DNA of 12,764 nucleotides from Thermoleophilia bacterium (GTDB lineage Bacteria > Actinomycetota > Thermoleophilia > Gaiellales > Gaiellaceae). The number at the start of each line of letters is the position of its first letter. The first letter of the stretch is position 1. Both the position numbers and the translations under genes were made by a program. The notes beneath the pieces were generated by a model, which was not told the DNA's origin, searched no databases, and was given only the letters and a program-made list of their open reading frames with translations. Where the stretch lies: NCBI GenBank assembly GCA_025936595.1, contig JAICTB010000039.1, positions 1-12,764 on the forward strand, read 5' to 3'. Shown here piece after piece: positions 1-6,623 of the stretch.

Positions 1-26
1 CGCGAACCAGGCTCCCGGGGCTTCGG

Positions 27-608
27 CTACGAGAACGGCTTGGTCACCATGTCGGCGACCACGAGCAGCAGCACCGCGACGTCGAAGCGGGCGATCAGCA
101 TGATCCGCTTGATCATCGCCATCGTCTCCGGATGCAGCGGCCCCTTTTCCTGCACCGAGTGATGGATCTTCTTGCCGAGCGGCGAGAGCACGGCGATGCC
201 GGTGATGAACGTGGAGGCGTAGCCGACCAGGCCGGCGACGATCCAGAACTTCCCCCAGCCCCAGTCCGTGTTGACCATCATCGCGATCCCCATCAGGAAG
301 ACGACGAGGCCCGCCGGCGCGAAGACCTTCTCGCCGACGAACGCCGCCTGCCGCGCGACGCCCGCGATCTGCGCCGGGTCGTTCGAGCGTTCCGCCAGGA
401 TCGCGAACAGGGTCAGAAGCGTTCCGCCCCCGACCCAGACGACGGCGAACATGACGTGCACCGCCTTGAAGATCGCGTACCAGTCGGCATAGAAGCCCGA
501 CGAGACCGCGAAGATCGCAGAGACGACGAGCACGGCTCCGAGGAGCCCGTAGGTGATGGCTCCGGACCGCGAATCGGCCGGAGTACTGTTTGCAAGAGGT
601 GTTTCCAT
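27..608 (-). CDS. DUF2269 / CopD-like integral membrane protein
   Basis: The 193-aa protein has about five hydrophobic segments, at roughly residues 17-38, 47-71, 95-112, 119-143 and 170-188. A conserved-looking KAVHVMFAVVWVGGGTLL stretch lies in the second. This pattern, with histidine and tryptophan in an early helix, matches the DUF2269 predicted membrane protein family, which resembles CopD-type proteins; no function is established for DUF2269. The N-terminus (about 16 polar residues) looks cytoplasmic and not like a signal peptide. The ATG at 608 lies 9 bases after the stop of the peroxiredoxin gene on the same strand, so the two are probably cotranscribed and translation may be coupled; no strong Shine-Dalgarno is visible. 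A redox or metal-related role is suggested only by that neighbour. Family assignment is by pattern memory; the reading frame itself is secure. Confidence 0.85.
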   Translation of the reverse strand: METPLANSTPADSRSGAITYGLLGAVLVVSAIFAVSSGFYADWYAIFKAVHVMFAVVWVGGGTLLTLFAILAERSNDPAQIAGVARQAAFVGEKVFAPAGLVVFLMGIAMMVNTDWGWGKFWIVAGLVGYASTFITGIAVLSPLGKKIHHSVQEKGPLHPETMAMIKRIMLIARFDVAVLLLVVADMVTKPFS

Positions 609-617
609 GCCCCGGAT

Positions 618-1097
618 TCAGCCAGGTTCGCCCGCCGTTTTCAAGGCCCGGCATGCCATGACCCACGCGTCAGGATCGGGGACGTCGCCCGTCTCGTAGT
701 TCCATGCGTTTCGCACGATCCCGGTTGCGTCGACCAGGAACGCCGTGCGCTGCGCGACGCCGTGGAACCCGCGGAAGTCGAAGCCGACGCCGAACGCGCG
801 GACGACGTCGCCGTTGAAATCCGACAGGAGACCGAAGTTCAGGTCGAGCGCCTGGCGCCAGGCGATGTGCGTCCACGGCGAGTCGCGCGAGATCCCGATC
901 GGCTGCACGCCCAGCTCGTCGAACTCCGCTCTCCTGTCACGCAGGAGCTCCATCTCGTTCGTTCAGGTCGACGACCAGTCGAAGAGGTAGAAGACGAGCA
1001 GCTTCGGCCCGTCCTCGACCAGCTCGCGCATCGTCAGCGGCTCGTCCGGGCCGAGGAACACCTTCGCATCCGGGATGCGGTCGCCGGGCTCGAGCAC
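618..1097 (-). CDS. Selenocysteine-containing AhpE-like peroxiredoxin (in-frame UGA at 963-965 read as Sec)
   Basis: This would reduce hydroperoxides in the cytoplasm. From GTG at 1097 the frame runs 44 codons, meets one UGA (965-963) and continues in the same frame for 114 codons, giving 159 aa with U45. Both halves are clearly peroxiredoxin. Before the UGA come LEPGDRIPDAKVF and LLVFYLFDWSST; after it come TNEMELLRDRR, QPIGISRDSPW, LLSDFNGDVVRAFGV and QRTAFLVD. The UGA sits exactly where the peroxidatic Cys of the T/S-x-x-C motif belongs (S42-S-T-U45). R117 fits the conserved active-site Arg. C149 near the C-terminus could be a resolving residue. L38 replaces the usual motif proline. A 6-bp hairpin follows the UGA at SECIS-like distance. 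An annotation starting at ATG 953 (111 aa) would lose the active site. The alternatives are a nonsense pseudogene or a sequencing error, both less likely given codon position and hairpin. No sel genes lie in the window. Confidence 0.86.
931..947 (-). promoter_or_regulatory. Candidate bacterial SECIS hairpin for UGA 963-965
   Basis: Read on the minus strand, CUCCUG (947-942), loop CGUGA (941-937) and CAGGAG (936-931) form a perfect 6-bp stem with a 5-base loop. The loop's second base is G, and it lies 23 bases after the UGA. This fits the general rule for bacterial SECIS elements: a short stem-loop inside the coding region, a small apical loop with G among its first two bases, and roughly 16-37 bases from the UGA to that G. 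SelB binding is inferred. Confidence 0.75.
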
Positions 1098-1103
1098 GCA
1101 GCG

Positions 1104-1109
1104 AGGCTA
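1104..1109 (-). promoter_or_regulatory. Putative -10 box (TAGCCT) for the peroxiredoxin, leaderless
   Basis: TAGCCT matches TANNNT and is followed by exactly six bases (CGCTGC) before the GTG at 1097-1095. That would place transcription start on the first base of the start codon. The TAG within it is also the in-frame stop that limits the gene upstream. No good -35 is visible. The same spacing is seen at the sigma factor and ileS. Confidence 0.45.
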
Positions 1110-1198
1110 ACGGAAGCAGAGGTCGTCCATGATGGTTGTTCGCGGCCCTCCCCGTAGAGGCCCGGCGGAGCTTTAATAGCCGCATTCACCTGCCACGC

Positions 1199-1621
1199 GT
1201 GAAGGTACTCCTGTTCCTGACCGTGGTCGCCGCCGTGGCGCCTGCGCCGGCGAACGCTGCTGCACCCAACTACATCCTGATCACAGGTCCTACGTTGAAC
1301 AGGCCCGTGGTTCTCGCTTCGTGGCACGAGAACCTCCGGCTGCTCTCCGCGGCAGATCGGGCACCCGTTGCATCGGGCGCGAACAGGCGAGATCTGTCGG
1401 CTCGGCCGCGCTTCAACCTCGCGCTCTTCTGGGGCTGGTCGGGGCGACCGCGGCCCACATCACCGAGTCAGGCAAACCAGACAGGCTTCGCGTTCTATCC
1501 CGCCCAGCATCGGAAGCGAGCGCTGGTCAGGGTGATTTTTAACGGCTCGCCGGTCGTGCACGTCGCCCCCCTGACCGTGCTCACGATCTTGCGCCATCAC
1601 CGCGTTCCGGTCCGGCTGTAG
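1199..1621 (+). CDS. Small secreted protein of unknown function
   Basis: I do not recognise a named family. Starting at GTG 1199 the product is 140 aa. It opens with a clear signal peptide: a Lys near the N-terminus, the hydrophobic run VLLFLTVVAAVAPAPA, and a likely cleavage site around ANA-A at residues 18-22. The mature part begins APNYILITGPTLNRPVVL and contains the aromatic-rich FNLALFWGWSGRPRPT and GFAFYPAQHRK, ending in HHRVPVRL. It has no cysteines and no further membrane segment, so it is probably exported and soluble. The frame also opens at TTG 1136, but that would put 21 arginine-containing residues ahead of the signal peptide, so GTG 1199 is preferred. A TTTAAT at 1173-1178 could be a -10. 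It is divergent from the peroxiredoxin and convergent with the propeller gene, 11 bases from its stop. Confidence 0.7.
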   Translation: MKVLLFLTVVAAVAPAPANAAAPNYILITGPTLNRPVVLASWHENLRLLSAADRAPVASGANRRDLSARPRFNLALFWGWSGRPRPTSPSQANQTGFAFYPAQHRKRALVRVIFNGSPVVHVAPLTVLTILRHHRVPVRL

Positions 1622-1632
1622 CCGGCGGGGGG

Positions 1633-2736
1633 CTAGGTACAGCACCAGCGGCCGGCCAGCTCGAGCATCGGGCCGAGACGATCCGCGCGCGGGAACTGCT
1701 CCTCGATGTTCGCGACTGCGCGCACGCGCGCGCCGTGCAGGAAGACCCACTGGTTCGCGCTCGGCCACGTGACGAGCAGCCACTTCGCGTCCGGCGACCA
1801 TGCGACGTCGCCGAAGTCGCCCGGGCCGGCGAAGAGCAGCTTCGCCTGGCCGGGATGGTCGACGTCGACGATTCGCACTTCGCTCCGGTTCAAGAGGCGC
1901 ACCGCCACCGCGAGCCGGTGCGAGCCGGGGGCGAACGCGCCTTCGAGCAGCTGGGCGCCGAGCATCGAGACGGTGCGGCGCACGTGCCCGCCGGCGTCGA
2001 GGACGACGATGCGCTTCGTCGAGACGACGGCCAGGTAGCGGCCGTCGGATGACCATTCGAGATCGAACGGCACGACGTCCACCGGCGCGCGCCAGACGAC
2101 GCGCCCGCCGTCCGTCTGTCGCAGCACGATCGCTCCGGCGGCGAAGTACGCGAGCGTGCGCGGCCGCGCGGGATCCCACTCGGCCGGGACGTCCGCCGCG
2201 TGCGCGTCGAGCAGCTTGTCGCCGGTGCCGTCGCCGGCGACGACCCGCAGCCCGCTCTGCGCGAAGTAGGCGATGCGCGTGTCGGTGCGCGTGCCCTGCC
2301 AGCGCGGCCAGCGCGCGCCGCGGCGCGCGAGCGTCCAGTGCACGTTGCCGTCGGCGTCGAGCGTGACCAGCTCGTTTTCCCTCGTCGCGACGAGGAAGAG
2401 ACCGTGCGGCGACCATTCGGCGTCGTCGTAGGCACCGATCCGCCGCTTGTCTCCGTCTGCGCGGACGAGCCAGAGGCCGCCGTGCTCCGCCGAGACGACG
2501 AGCAGCCTGCCGGACGCCGGGAGCGAGAAGAGCGCCGGCTCCGCGTGCTCGACCCCGACCGCCTCTCGCACCCGCTCGAAGACCGCGCGCCCCGGCGGTG
2601 AGAAGACGGCGGCGAGGACCGCTGCGACCCCGGCAAGTAACAGACTGTTACTAAGTCGGCGGCGCCGGCGGACCGGCGGCCGCTCGTCGTAGGCGCGCTT
2701 CACGACCTCCCAGGTCCGCTCCTGCGCCTGCTTCAC
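1633..2736 (-). CDS. Membrane-anchored beta-propeller (WD40/TolB-like) protein, probable ECF sigma regulator
   Basis: This is a 367-aa protein starting at GTG 2736, which overlaps the sigma-factor stop as GTGA (4 bases). It has a short charged N-terminus of about 28 residues (QERTWEVVKRAYDER, then RRRRR), one membrane helix near residues 29-48 (LLLAGVAAVLAAVF), and then an extracytoplasmic region built of propeller-like blades. Repeated blade motifs include AEWSPHGLFLVAT, LEWSSDGRYLAVVS and VAWSPDAKWLLVT. The Arg cluster before the helix puts the N-terminus inside. Translational coupling to an ECF sigma gene makes an anti-sigma or sensor role likely, with the short cytoplasmic helix contacting sigma. 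No classical zinc-binding (HxxxCxxC) anti-sigma domain is present, so this is inference. The protein ends with adjacent cysteines (RWCCT). A longer open frame to 3024 is only the sigma gene read in another frame. Confidence 0.82.
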   Translation of the reverse strand: MKQAQERTWEVVKRAYDERPPVRRRRRLSNSLLLAGVAAVLAAVFSPPGRAVFERVREAVGVEHAEPALFSLPASGRLLVVSAEHGGLWLVRADGDKRRIGAYDDAEWSPHGLFLVATRENELVTLDADGNVHWTLARRGARWPRWQGTRTDTRIAYFAQSGLRVVAGDGTGDKLLDAHAADVPAEWDPARPRTLAYFAAGAIVLRQTDGGRVVWRAPVDVVPFDLEWSSDGRYLAVVSTKRIVVLDAGGHVRRTVSMLGAQLLEGAFAPGSHRLAVAVRLLNRSEVRIVDVDHPGQAKLLFAGPGDFGDVAWSPDAKWLLVTWPSANQWVFLHGARVRAVANIEEQFPRADRLGPMLELAGRWCCT

Positions 2737-3230
2737 GCCTCGAGCTCCTTCATCCGGTCGAGCCCGCGGCGGAGGCGGGAGTTGACGGTGCCGCGCGGCA
2801 GGTCGAGCAGCTCCGCGATCTCTCCCGGTGTGTACTCGAGGACGTAGCGGAGGACGACGACCGCGCGATGCTCCGGCGCGAGCTCGCCGATGTGGCCGAA
2901 CGCGCTGCCGTCCGGCTCCGGCTCGGGCGCGGCCGCGAGGTGGTCGCCGAGCTCGACCTCGGCGCGCAATCTGCGCGAGCGCGTCCAGTCGATTGCGCGG
3001 TTGACGACGATGCGGTGCAGCCACGGCGCGAACGGACGGCGACGGTCGAAGCGATCGAGGTTGCGCACCGCGGCGAGGAACGCCTCCTGCGCGATGTCCT
3101 CGGCCGCGGCGGCGTCGCCCGTGACGAGGTGCGCGGCCCGGTAGGCGCGTGGCCAGTGCTCGCGGAAGAGCCGCTCGAGATCGGCCACCGACCCGCGCTG
3201 TGCACCCCTGATCCAGGCGCGCTCGGACAC
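2733..3230 (-). CDS. ECF (sigma-E/RpoE-type) RNA polymerase sigma factor
   Basis: The 165-aa protein contains only sigma regions 2 and 4, as ECF factors do. Region 2 spans about residues 15-85, with DLERLFREHWPRAYR, then GDAAAAEDIAQEAFLAAVRN and FAPWLHRIVVNRAIDW, which carry the -10 recognition and core-binding segments. Region 4 spans about 110-160: LAPEHRAVVVLRYV, then the helix-turn-helix YTPGEIAELLDLPRGTVNSRLRRGL that reads the -35. The start is taken as GTG 3230, six bases after a TAGATT box. An internal GTG at the VADLERLF segment (residue 15) is an alternative. It is followed with a 4-base overlap by the membrane propeller protein, the usual sigma/regulator arrangement. The divergent neighbours on the other side are two secreted propeller paralogs and are possible targets. 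The signal sensed is unknown. Confidence 0.93.
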   Translation of the reverse strand: MSERAWIRGAQRGSVADLERLFREHWPRAYRAAHLVTGDAAAAEDIAQEAFLAAVRNLDRFDRRRPFAPWLHRIVVNRAIDWTRSRRLRAEVELGDHLAAAPEPEPDGSAFGHIGELAPEHRAVVVLRYVLEYTPGEIAELLDLPRGTVNSRLRRGLDRMKELEA

Positions 3231-3236
3231 CCCTGG

Positions 3237-3242
3237 AATCTA
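3237..3242 (-). promoter_or_regulatory. Putative -10 box (TAGATT) for the ECF sigma operon, leaderless
   Basis: TAGATT fits TANNNT and is followed by exactly six bases (CCAGGG) before the GTG at 3230-3228, so transcription probably starts at the start codon. The -35 region is not convincing. It resembles a housekeeping-type -10 and not a typical ECF promoter, so autoregulation by the sigma factor itself is not evident from it. Confidence 0.45.
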
Positions 3243-3276
3243 CGCCGGGAAACGCTCACGAGGTCCATACGCCTCC

Positions 3277-3294
3277 GGGACCTCTCGGGGTCCC
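3277..3294. repeat. Inverted repeat in the sigma/propeller divergent intergenic region
   Basis: GGGACC (3277-3282) and GGTCCC (3289-3294) are perfect inverted arms separated by six bases (TCTCGG). The repeat lies 18 bases before the ATG of the first secreted propeller gene. It could be an operator, or a hairpin in that gene's leader. G/C-rich arms of this length arise by chance fairly often in such DNA. Confidence 0.4.
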
Positions 3295-3311
3295 CCCGTC
3301 GTATTGGCGGT

Positions 3312-4367
3312 ATGAAGCGTCTCGCGCTCGTCCTCGCCGCCGCAGCCGCCGTCGTGCTCCCGGGCGCCGCGCGGGGCGCGGCCTGCTCGCCGCTCAACTG
3401 CGCGCCGAGCCAGTTCACGCTCGCCCACGGCACGTTGCTCGGGTTCCGGCCGATGGTGAACAAGCCGGTCACCGTCGTCGACCTGAAGACCGGCGCCCCG
3501 CGCTGGGTGATCCCGGCCGGCCTCGTCGGCGGCGATCTCCTCGTGCACCAGGCCGGCGGCAGGCTCGTCTGGTACGACGCGAGCCGCGGCACGAGGATGT
3601 ACGCGGCAGCGCTGCCGAGCGTCGAGTACAGCCTCGCCGGCGTGTCTCAGAAAGGGACGCGGGCAGTCGCGTTGAGCATCGTCGGCACCGGCACGAAGGT
3701 GGCGATCGTCTCGCGCGAAAGCGAGCAGACGATCGCGCTGCCGGGAAAGCAGTGGGACTTCGACGCGCTGCGCGGCAACAACCTCTTCCTGATCAAGTAC
3801 CTGCGGCTCGGTGGCTACCAGGTGCGGCTCGTGCACGTCGGCAGCGGCAAGCTCGATCCGCACCCCCTGAAGGACCCACACGAGTCCGGGACGATCTGGG
3901 GCTCGCCGTTCTCGCGCCTCTCGTCGGCCGACGGCCGCTACGTGTTCACGCTCTACATCGGGTCGAACGGCGGCTCGATGGTGCACGAGCTCGATCTGAA
4001 GAACGCCACGGCGCGCTGCATCGACCTGCCGGGCACGGGCGACTACGGCTCGGCCACGTCGACGGCGCTCGTGCTGTCACACGACCAGCGGACGCTGTGG
4101 GCGGTGAGCCCCGGCTACGGGCGCGCCGTCGGCATCGACGTGCGCACGCGGAAGGTGTCGACCGCGCTGCGCTTCTCGCTGCCGTACTGGAACCTCGGGA
4201 ACGGCACGAGTGCAGCGCTCGCGCCTGACGGCCGGCACATCGCGCTCGGCGACAACGAAGAGGTCGCGGTGATCGGACTTGCGAAGGGCGAGGTCGTGCA
4301 GCGGGGGAAGGCGCGGGCAATCGCGCTCGGCTGGTCCCCCGACGGAAGGCTCTGGAAGCTGACCTAG
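3312..4367 (+). CDS. Secreted beta-propeller protein, first of a tandem pair
   Basis: The 351-aa protein begins at ATG 3312 with a signal peptide (MKRLALVLAAAAAVVLPGAARG-A), cleaved near residues 20-23. The mature N-terminus starts with two cysteines, CSPLNCAPSQ, which could form a disulphide outside the cell. The rest is beta-rich with repeated blade-like segments: VTVVDLKTGAPRWVIP, SRLSSADGRYVFTLYIG, ATARCIDLPGTG, LWAVSPGYGRAVGIDVRTRK, AALAPDGRHIALGD and AIALGWSPDGRLWKL. This pattern suits a YncE/YVTN- or WD40-like propeller; no enzymatic motif is visible. It reads open upstream of 3312, but that part is antisense to the sigma gene. Its stop overlaps the start of its paralog (TAGTG), so the two are one transcription unit. 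The divergent ECF sigma operon with its own propeller suggests a shared envelope-related function, which is inference. Confidence 0.85.
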   Translation: MKRLALVLAAAAAVVLPGAARGAACSPLNCAPSQFTLAHGTLLGFRPMVNKPVTVVDLKTGAPRWVIPAGLVGGDLLVHQAGGRLVWYDASRGTRMYAAALPSVEYSLAGVSQKGTRAVALSIVGTGTKVAIVSRESEQTIALPGKQWDFDALRGNNLFLIKYLRLGGYQVRLVHVGSGKLDPHPLKDPHESGTIWGSPFSRLSSADGRYVFTLYIGSNGGSMVHELDLKNATARCIDLPGTGDYGSATSTALVLSHDQRTLWAVSPGYGRAVGIDVRTRKVSTALRFSLPYWNLGNGTSAALAPDGRHIALGDNEEVAVIGLAKGEVVQRGKARAIALGWSPDGRLWKLT

Positions 4368-5431
4368 TGCGGCTCGTCTGTCTGCTCGCGGCCGTCGCCG
4401 TGCTCCTGCCGAGCGCGGCATCGGCGGGAGTCTGCTCGCCGCTCAACTGCGCGCCGAGCCAGAGCGTGCTCGCGCGCGGGTCGCTGCTCGCCTTCCGGAA
4501 CACCTCGAGCGGTGCAGTGCGGGTGATCGACCTGCAGAGCGGCCGCACGCGCTGGCGTCTCCCCGGCGGCGTCTCGATGGGAAGAACGCTCGTGCATCAG
4601 GACCGGTCGCTCCTCACCTGGTACGACCTCGCGACGGGCGCGCGCACCGGAGACGCGGTTCTCCAGACGAACGCGCACTTCGTCCTGGTCGGCCTGTCGC
4701 AGGACGGGGAGCGAGCCGTGGTCGCGCGCACGCAGCACAGCTCGACCACGTTCATCGTGGCCTCGCGCGCAGGTCAGCGAGAGGTCGACCTGCCCGGCAA
4801 CGCGTGGTCCTTCGACGCGCTCGCAGGGAACCGACTCTTCCTCGTTCACCGGCTCGGCCTCGCATACGAGGTGCGCATCGTGCAGCTGCCGTTGGGACAG
4901 CTCGGCGCCAGATCGCTCGTCGCCGCGCAGGGCACGGCGTGGTCGCGCGTTCCGTCCGCCGACGGCCGGTACCTGTTCACCCTGTACGTCGGCGGGGGCG
5001 GCCACGCGATGCTGCACGTACTCGACACACGTCGTGCAGCCGCGCGCTGCATCGACCTGCCGGGGACCGCCGACCTGAACGCCGCACTGACCTACACCCT
5101 CGTGCTCGATCCCGAATCGCGCTACCTCTGGGCCGTCAGCCCCGGCTACGGGCGCGTCGTGCACATCGACCTGGCGAAGCTGCGCATCGACGACTCCTAC
5201 CGCTTCGACGCCGGTCAGTGGAACACGGTTCCCGCGGTCGCGGTCATGGCGCCGGACGGCGAGCGGATCGCCGTCACCGACGCCTATCACCTCTGGTTCA
5301 TCCAGCTCGCCCGGCGCAAGGTGCTGCCCGGCCCGACGCACGTGGCAATCGCGCTCGGCTGGTCGCCCGACGAGCGCCACCTCTGGGCGATCGGCGAGCG
5401 GAGCCGCGTCAGCGCGCTGCCGCTTCGCTGA
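4367..5431 (+). CDS. Secreted beta-propeller protein, second of a tandem pair
   Basis: The 354-aa product starts at GTG 4367, sharing one base with the preceding stop (TAGTG), so translation is very likely coupled. A signal peptide (LVCLLAAVAVLLPSAASA) is followed by CSPLNCAPSQ, identical to the mature start of the first paralog. The two proteins align along their length. Shared blocks include ADGRYLFTLYVG, ARCIDLPGT, LWAVSPGYGR and AIALGWSPDE, with divergence elsewhere, indicating an old tandem duplication and not a recent one. A propeller fold and extracytoplasmic location are expected; no catalytic residues are recognisable. Compared with the first copy it carries a longer C-terminal tail (AIGERSRVSALPLR). 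Its 3' end overlaps the convergent ligase gene by 23 bases. Confidence 0.85.
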   Translation: MRLVCLLAAVAVLLPSAASAGVCSPLNCAPSQSVLARGSLLAFRNTSSGAVRVIDLQSGRTRWRLPGGVSMGRTLVHQDRSLLTWYDLATGARTGDAVLQTNAHFVLVGLSQDGERAVVARTQHSSTTFIVASRAGQREVDLPGNAWSFDALAGNRLFLVHRLGLAYEVRIVQLPLGQLGARSLVAAQGTAWSRVPSADGRYLFTLYVGGGGHAMLHVLDTRRAAARCIDLPGTADLNAALTYTLVLDPESRYLWAVSPGYGRVVHIDLAKLRIDDSYRFDAGQWNTVPAVAVMAPDGERIAVTDAYHLWFIQLARRKVLPGPTHVAIALGWSPDERHLWAIGERSRVSALPLR

Positions 5432-6623
5432 CCGCTTCCTCCGTCGCGCTCGAGATCTCGCGCACGACCTCGACGATGTCGCGGTTCGCGTTCCACACGC
5501 GCAGCTGACGGTCGGAGCCGTTGCCGCGCGCGAGGATCTCGCGCACGCCTTCGAGCTCTCGTTCGGAGCCGAGCTCGCGCGAGTGCGGCTCGACGTCGCG
5601 CAGCGTGCGGCGGATCAGCTGCGCGACGGGCACGCGGTTGCGGCGACCGGTTGCGAGATCCATGATCGGCGCCTCGAGGCCGTAGCGGGCGGCAAGCCAC
5701 TTATTCTCCGTCGTCAGGAGGCGATGCCAGGTCGGGATGGTCTTGCCGGCCTCGTAGAGCTCGCAGTACATCTTCACGATCGCCTGGAAGAACGCCGTGA
5801 TCGCGACGACGTCCTCGAGCCGCGTCACCGCGTCGCAGACGCGCATCTCGATCGTGCCGAGCCGCGGGTGCGGGCGGATGTCCCACCAGATGTGCGTGTA
5901 GTCGGCGATGCAACCGGTTCGCTCGAGCTGCCCGACGACCTCCGCGTAGTCGGCGTAGTCGTTGAACCGCGGCGGCGGCCCGGAGCGCGGGAACGCGGCG
6001 AACACCATCTGCCGGCTCGAGGACAGCCCCGTCGGCTCGCCGCGCCAGAACGGCGACGACGCCGACAGCGCGAGCATCTGCGGCAGGTGCACGAGCAACC
6101 CGTTCACGACCTGGATCGCCTTCTCGGGATCGTCGACCGCGACGTGCATGTGCATGCCGAAGATCAGCTCGCGCCGCGCGACGTACTGCAGCTGGTCGAC
6201 GAGCTGGTGGTAGCGGTCGCGCGCCGTGATGCGCTGCCGCTCGAACAGGCTGAACGGGTGCGTGCCGGCCGAGCCGAACCGGCAGCCCTGCTCGCGCGCG
6301 ATCCCGGCGACGTACGCGCGGAGCTGCGCGAGTTGCCGCAGCACGTCGCCCGCGGTCCGGCAGACGGGCGTCGTCACCTCGAGCACCGACTGCATCAGCT
6401 CTGCGTGGATGCGGTCCTGATGCTCGCCGTGCTCGGCGGCCGCGAGCACGGAGTCGATGTGCTGCACGAGGTCCCACGTCTCGGGATCGAGCAGCATGTA
6501 CTCCTCCTCGACCCCCAGCGTGTACGGGTCGCTCTTCCCGAACGCATGGTCGAGCACGCTCGCGCCGCCGCCCGTGCCGACGGCGCCCTTGCCGGTGATC
6601 GACGGCGGGAAGATCTGCTTCAC
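5409..6623 (-). CDS. Carboxylate-amine ligase, YbdK / glutamate-cysteine ligase type 2 (GCS2) family
   Basis: This 404-aa protein is an ATP-dependent ligase of the GCS2 fold, which joins a carboxylate (typically glutamate gamma-carboxyl) to an amine; YbdK-type members have weak glutamate-cysteine ligase activity and unsettled physiological substrates. Diagnostic segments are YTLGVEEEYMLLDPET (about 34-49, acidic metal/ATP-binding residues), GCRFGSAGTHPFS, LIFGMHMHVAVDD (His/metal region), SSPFWRGEPTGLSSSRQM, HIWWDIRPHPRLGTIEMRVCD and ENKWLAARYGLEA. Length is normal apart from a 33-residue glycine-rich N-terminal extension. The start is GTG 6623, overlapping the RidA stop as GTGA, so the two genes are translationally coupled. 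The frame remains open further upstream only because it runs antiphase through the RidA gene. A role in low-molecular-weight thiol or gamma-glutamyl metabolism is possible, not shown. Confidence 0.9.
   Translation of the reverse strand: MKQIFPPSITGKGAVGTGGGASVLDHAFGKSDPYTLGVEEEYMLLDPETWDLVQHIDSVLAAAEHGEHQDRIHAELMQSVLEVTTPVCRTAGDVLRQLAQLRAYVAGIAREQGCRFGSAGTHPFSLFERQRITARDRYHQLVDQLQYVARRELIFGMHMHVAVDDPEKAIQVVNGLLVHLPQMLALSASSPFWRGEPTGLSSSRQMVFAAFPRSGPPPRFNDYADYAEVVGQLERTGCIADYTHIWWDIRPHPRLGTIEMRVCDAVTRLEDVVAITAFFQAIVKMYCELYEAGKTIPTWHRLLTTENKWLAARYGLEAPIMDLATGRRNRVPVAQLIRRTLRDVEPHSRELGSERELEGVREILARGNGSDRQLRVWNANRDIVEVVREISSATEEAVSEAAAR

Noticed and set aside
1..26. GC-rich inverted sequence (CCCGGGG region) as terminator of the DUF2269 operon
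   Set aside because: Arms are short and imperfect and there is no T tract; too close to the window edge to judge.
618..1107. Peroxiredoxin as a frameshifted or decayed pseudogene
   Set aside because: The frame is identical on both sides of the TGA, the only defect is at the catalytic Cys codon, flanking conservation is high, and a SECIS-like hairpin is present. A random nonsense mutation would rarely fall there.
1460..2416. 318-codon minus-strand open frame
   Set aside because: Off-frame reading of the propeller gene, dominated by Arg and Ala; not a protein-like sequence.
3247..3275. ECF promoter (GGGAAAC) driving the secreted propeller pair
   Set aside because: The -35-like GGGAAAC is present, but no CGTC/GTT-type -10 occurs at 16-19 bases; kept out as unsupported.
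2868..3311. N-terminal extension of the first secreted propeller gene
   Set aside because: It reads antisense through the sigma factor, and the signal peptide starts at ATG 3312.
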